This document shows positions 61,542-64,000 of a stretch of 64,000 bases of DNA, piece after piece (the stretch's first letter is position 1; each line of letters starts with the position of its first letter). A program made the position numbers and the translations under genes. The DNA comes from Pseudomonas sp. P818. GTDB taxonomy: Bacteria; Pseudomonadota; Gammaproteobacteria; Pseudomonadales; Pseudomonadaceae. The stretch lies in NCBI RefSeq assembly GCF_000418555.1, contig NZ_ATKM01000023.1, positions 38,002 to 102,001 of the forward strand, in the 5' to 3' direction. The notes under the pieces were generated by a model. That model worked only from the letters and a program-made list of their open reading frames with translations. It was not told where the DNA came from and did not search any database.

Positions 61542-61745
61542 ATCCCGCAAAGCCAATCATGAATAGCTTCGAAGACATCTGATCATTTTTCGATCAGCCA
61601 TTGAAGTACCAGTGAAAACAATGACTTGCGAGAAATCGTGACAGAACGCACAGACAAGGTGCGCAGCTGTCGCACGCGCCTTCTCTTTGTGCATAAGCCA
61701 AAAGCGGTTGATAGCCGAACCCGGAAAAACCTGGATCGAACGTGG

Positions 61746-61774
61746 CTTTACTCAGGCCGACGAATGGATATAAT
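61746..61774 (+). promoter_or_regulatory. tRNA-Thr promoter
   Basis: A perfect TATAAT at 61769-61774 with a weak -35 (CTTTAC, 17-bp spacer) ends 14 bases before the tRNA. Confidence 0.8.
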
Positions 61775-61788
61775 GGCGGCCCTTCCGT

Positions 61789-61864
<76 letters not shown>

Positions 61865-62508
61865 TATAAACAGACCTTTAACGCGCATGCGCACACGCCT
61901 AGAGGGCTTGGGTAAATCTCAGGTACTGGGGGCGGTCTGCAGAAAGAGTAATTTTTGTAATCTGCCTGTGGGAAACGGCGCAAACCATTGAGCTTGCTGG
62001 CTTTTCCATGGATTCGCAGAGGTAACCTTTAAGTAACATGAAGGTAATCAAATTACTTATCTGAAAGGTGATATTTGGATTCATAAAAATCCTTATAAAT
62101 CATTCACTTACAGAAAAATTACTTTTCTAGTTACCTCAAGATTACCCCTCTTTGTAATCTCCAGAGCCCCGAATGACGCGGCCTCCAGCCCTTGTCGGCG
62201 GGGAGATTGCGGAAATTACTATTTCTGAAAATAGGCCCCTATCCCTCGCTGGGGATCGTTACGGCCGTTCCCTCTGAAAAACGCGCTGCGTGCAGGGTTT
62301 CGCAGGTTTTTACTCAGCCCCCATACCTGGCCGAGGCTCAGCCCCTGCGAGTCTTGGAGAGGCGCGCAGGGGTGAAGAAAAAGCACCACATTTAGCCCGG
62401 GGGCGTGGCGTGGGGACGAGGGCGCGCGCCGGGTGCTGGATGGCCTCCCGGTCTGCGGCTGGGCGTGAGATACTGGTTGCCCATACAGCATTTGGAGGGC
62501 GCGCGGTC
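61865..62508. other. Prophage end: attL/cos-like non-coding region with phased GTAA/TTAC arrays
   Basis: No convincing gene. An A/T-rich core (about 61905-62160) holds roughly ten GTAA or TTAC motifs, including GTAA at 62022, 62033 and 62044 (11-bp steps) and TTAC at 62119, 62131 and 62142 (12- and 11-bp steps) in the opposite sense. Then comes a GC-rich stretch (62280-62450) with short inverted repeats, in the place where the cos site lies in phiCTX-like phages. Probable integrase/excisionase sites and cos; function inferred. Confidence 0.6.
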
Positions 62509-62802
62509 ATGCAGTTCAGGGTGGTGCAGATGAGGCGCCGGGGCGTGGCTGTTCCAAAGGACCAGCTGCGGTCGGCTGAGCCACTAACCATCGACGTACT
62601 GATCGAGGCCTCGTTCTATGAGGACCTGGGGCGATACTCACGCGTTGCCCGATGCTTCACCTCGAACCCTGGCCACGAACCGCTACCCAGGCTGTTCGAT
62701 GCAGAGATCAACTCAATGGCGCCGCTAGGCATGGTCATCACCGGCACAGAGATCGTTGACGGCGTGGCCTATGCGCAATCCTGGTGGTGCCGCGTCGAAT
62801 AG
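62509..62802 (+). CDS. Small phage protein of unknown function, moron position
   Basis: A 97-aa product (MQFRVVQMRRRGVAVPKDQ at the start, GTEIVDGVAYAQSWWCRVE at the end), with no signal peptide or recognised motif. GGAGG lies about 12 bases upstream. It is transcribed opposite to the portal gene and lies between the attachment end and the capsid genes, where phiCTX carries its cytotoxin gene as accessory cargo. A hairpin terminator follows. I cannot assign a function. Confidence 0.65.
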   Translation: MQFRVVQMRRRGVAVPKDQLRSAEPLTIDVLIEASFYEDLGRYSRVARCFTSNPGHEPLPRLFDAEINSMAPLGMVITGTEIVDGVAYAQSWWCRVE

Positions 62803-62812
62803 CAGGCACAAA

Positions 62813-62835
62813 AAAGCCGCCTCAAGGGCGGCTTT
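62813..62835. terminator. Bidirectional terminator
   Basis: Stem AAAGCCGCC/GGCGGCTTT with a five-base loop; a long A run on the left gives a U tract for the minus-strand portal transcript, and it also ends the small phage gene. Confidence 0.85.
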
Positions 62836-62853
62836 CGTGCATCTGCGTTGCAG

Positions 62854-63873
62854 TTAGCTGGCGGCGCTGCTGGGCAGTTCGTAGGGGCTGAACCTCACCA
62901 CCTCCTCCCCTAGCCAATCGTTGATCTGCATGAGTCGGGCTTGCACCGGCTCCAGCTCGTTGACCGCCCACACCTGCGCGGCCTCGCGGATCGAGCCGAA
63001 GCCCCCAGCGTTCTGCGGCACCACACCCATCAGTTGCGGCGGAATGCGCAGCATGGCGAGCTGGTCATCACGGCTGATGTTCTTGATGGCGCCAAAGTCA
63101 TCCTTTGCCGCCACCTCACTGATCGGGATCAGCTGGATGCCGTCCTTTTTGCCGTTCGGCGCGTACATGAACAGGTTGCGGAAATTGCCCGGCCCCTTGC
63201 TGTCGCGCATCGCCTTGCGCAGGTCCTTGACGTAATTCTCGTCGAAGGCCGCGTCGGTCATGTACAGGATGAAGCCGGCATGGCTGCCGTTGGCGAAGTA
63301 CTTGCGCCGGAACAGCGTGGCCGCCTCATTCAACAGCGCGCTCTGCAGACCTGGCAGCCACTCAGGCAAGCCGTAAATCTCCTGGTTAATGTCGGCTTCC
63401 CGGAGGTGGCAAACGTTACCGCGCTTGAACTCGTGTTCGTCTTTCCAGCCGCGCACCTGGTAGTACGTATCGAGATCCACCCCGCGCCGCATGTACTTGG
63501 CCAGGCACGGCAACAGCCCCAGGGCCTGTCGGAGCATGTTGTTGCGCTTCTCGAGATACAGGTTGCCCGACCAGCCCCAGTCCGTGACGATCTGCTCGAA
63601 GGCCGCCCGACTCAACAGCTTGTGCGGAATGAAGGTGCGGGACAGCGCGTTGCGCTTGAACACCAGGGCAGACGGCAGATAGACGCCCGCTTTCGAGGCC
63701 TTCGCCAGGTTGTCCAGTGAGACGGGCGGCTCGTACCAGCGCCCGTTGGCGTAGCACTCCAGGTAGTCCAGGAAGTCACGCCCATCGAGCACCGCCGTAG
63801 GCTCACCGAAGGTAAAGGCCATGCCGCCGGGCACGCTGGCGGCCGGCTGCTCAGTGATTGACTCGTTGCTCAT
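62854..63873 (-). CDS. Phage portal protein (P2 gpQ/PBSX family)
   Basis: A 339-aa portal protein of the P2-like type: FTFGEPTAVLDGRDFLDYLEC near the start, YEPPVSLDNLAKA, GNLYLEKRNN, the conserved READINQEIYGLPEWLPGLQS segment and RIPPQLMGVVPQNAGGFG. It forms the capsid vertex through which DNA enters. The ATG at 63873 overlaps the terminase stop as TGATG; the longer frame runs into terminase coding sequence. Confidence 0.95.
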   Translation of the reverse strand: MSNESITEQPAASVPGGMAFTFGEPTAVLDGRDFLDYLECYANGRWYEPPVSLDNLAKASKAGVYLPSALVFKRNALSRTFIPHKLLSRAAFEQIVTDWGWSGNLYLEKRNNMLRQALGLLPCLAKYMRRGVDLDTYYQVRGWKDEHEFKRGNVCHLREADINQEIYGLPEWLPGLQSALLNEAATLFRRKYFANGSHAGFILYMTDAAFDENYVKDLRKAMRDSKGPGNFRNLFMYAPNGKKDGIQLIPISEVAAKDDFGAIKNISRDDQLAMLRIPPQLMGVVPQNAGGFGSIREAAQVWAVNELEPVQARLMQINDWLGEEVVRFSPYELPSSAAS

Positions 63874-64000
63874 CAATAGAACTCCATCATGCCCGTATTG
63901 GCGGCCGTCTGGCCTTCCAGGGGCTCGTTGTGCAAAGCGTGGAACAGCGCCCACGCCAGGTCGGCGTGGCCCGTGTTGTCGTTGCGGCCGGCGGTGTAGG
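63873..64000 (-). CDS. Phage terminase large subunit (P2 gpP-like), C-terminal part
   Basis: Only the last 41 codons are in the window, reading YTAGRNDNTGHADLAWALFH, then HNEPLEG and ending MMEFY. GHADLAWAL-HA-NEPL is typical of the gpP terminase C-terminus of P2-like phages. The gene continues beyond the right edge. Its stop overlaps the portal start by one base. Confidence 0.85.
   Translation of the reverse strand, partial: YTAGRNDNTGHADLAWALFHALHNEPLEGQTAANTGMMEFY

Noticed and set aside
62290..62508. N-terminal extension of the small phage protein
   Set aside because: The extra 73 codons are Arg/Gly/Ala-rich, cover the GC-rich cos-like region and lack a Shine-Dalgarno; the ATG at 62509 is preferred.

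Overview
The window is high-GC chromosomal DNA from a Pseudomonas (sensu lato). This rests on gene content and order (ptsP-rppH, lgt-thyA, serA beside a D-2-hydroxyglutarate dehydrogenase, secB-grx-rhodanese-gpmI, the hisB-hisH-hisA-hisF cluster), on many Pseudomonas-type REP palindromes, and on gene order that, from memory, follows two stretches of the P. aeruginosa PAO1 map. Base use and protein divergence would fit the P. mendocina/oleovorans (Ectopseudomonas) group, but that is only an impression. Nearly all DNA is coding and the genes are mostly housekeeping.

Layout. 0.2-19.7 kb: ilvD, a phosphoesterase, gloA, a YitT membrane protein, folA, glpQ, a DUF2868/DUF3482-GTPase pair, a REP-associated transposase between REP palindromes, the TSUP-lgt-thyA operon, an NRDE protein, ptsP-rppH, a HAD phosphatase (probably the histidinol-phosphatase missing from the short HisB at 48.9-49.5 kb), a DUF2269 membrane protein, ilvA and rpiA. 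19.8-22.5 kb: a divergent CadA-type efflux ATPase and its MerR regulator with a textbook operator. 22.5-24.9 kb: two SdiA-regulated/CarP-like beta-propeller proteins around a CarO-like OB-fold protein that has a four-half-site, 11-bp-phased operator. 24.9-36.4 kb: an FAA-hydrolase, D2HGDH and serA (redox-coupled serine synthesis), a DUF523 and 2OG-oxygenase pair, DUF2059, a lipase-like hydrolase, a thioredoxin-fold protein, an AraC regulator and a penicillin/AHL acylase.

36.4-36.8 kb is an array of 110-bp tandem repeats between convergent genes. Gene order changes here from the PA0353-PA0305 series to the PA5126-PA5160 series, so this is a likely inversion breakpoint. 37-54.4 kb: trmL, secB, grxC, rhodanese, gpmI, envC-like, ctpA, three tandem orphan solute-binding proteins, the his cluster, an FAD oxidoreductase, AsmA, mutY and yggX.

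54.5-56.9 kb: tRNA-Phe followed by a small lower-GC island with an integrase remnant, an XRE-ImmA/IrrE plus DUF4411 (PIN-like) pair resembling a toxin-antitoxin module, and 22-bp iterons. 57-60.2 kb: a polar amino-acid ABC transporter whose last permease gene is broken by a mosaic repeat. The mosaic is a tandem copy of the gene's own sequence from which four blocks of exactly 32 nt are missing. 60.3-61.9 kb: a methyltransferase and tRNA-Thr. 61.9-64 kb: the left end of a P2/phiCTX-like prophage (phased GTAA/TTAC sites, small ORF, portal, terminase running off the window).

The most unusual items are the 32-nt-gapped mosaic, the phased operator of the carO-like gene, the 110-bp repeat array at a synteny junction, and the phased repeat arrays beside tRNA-Thr.
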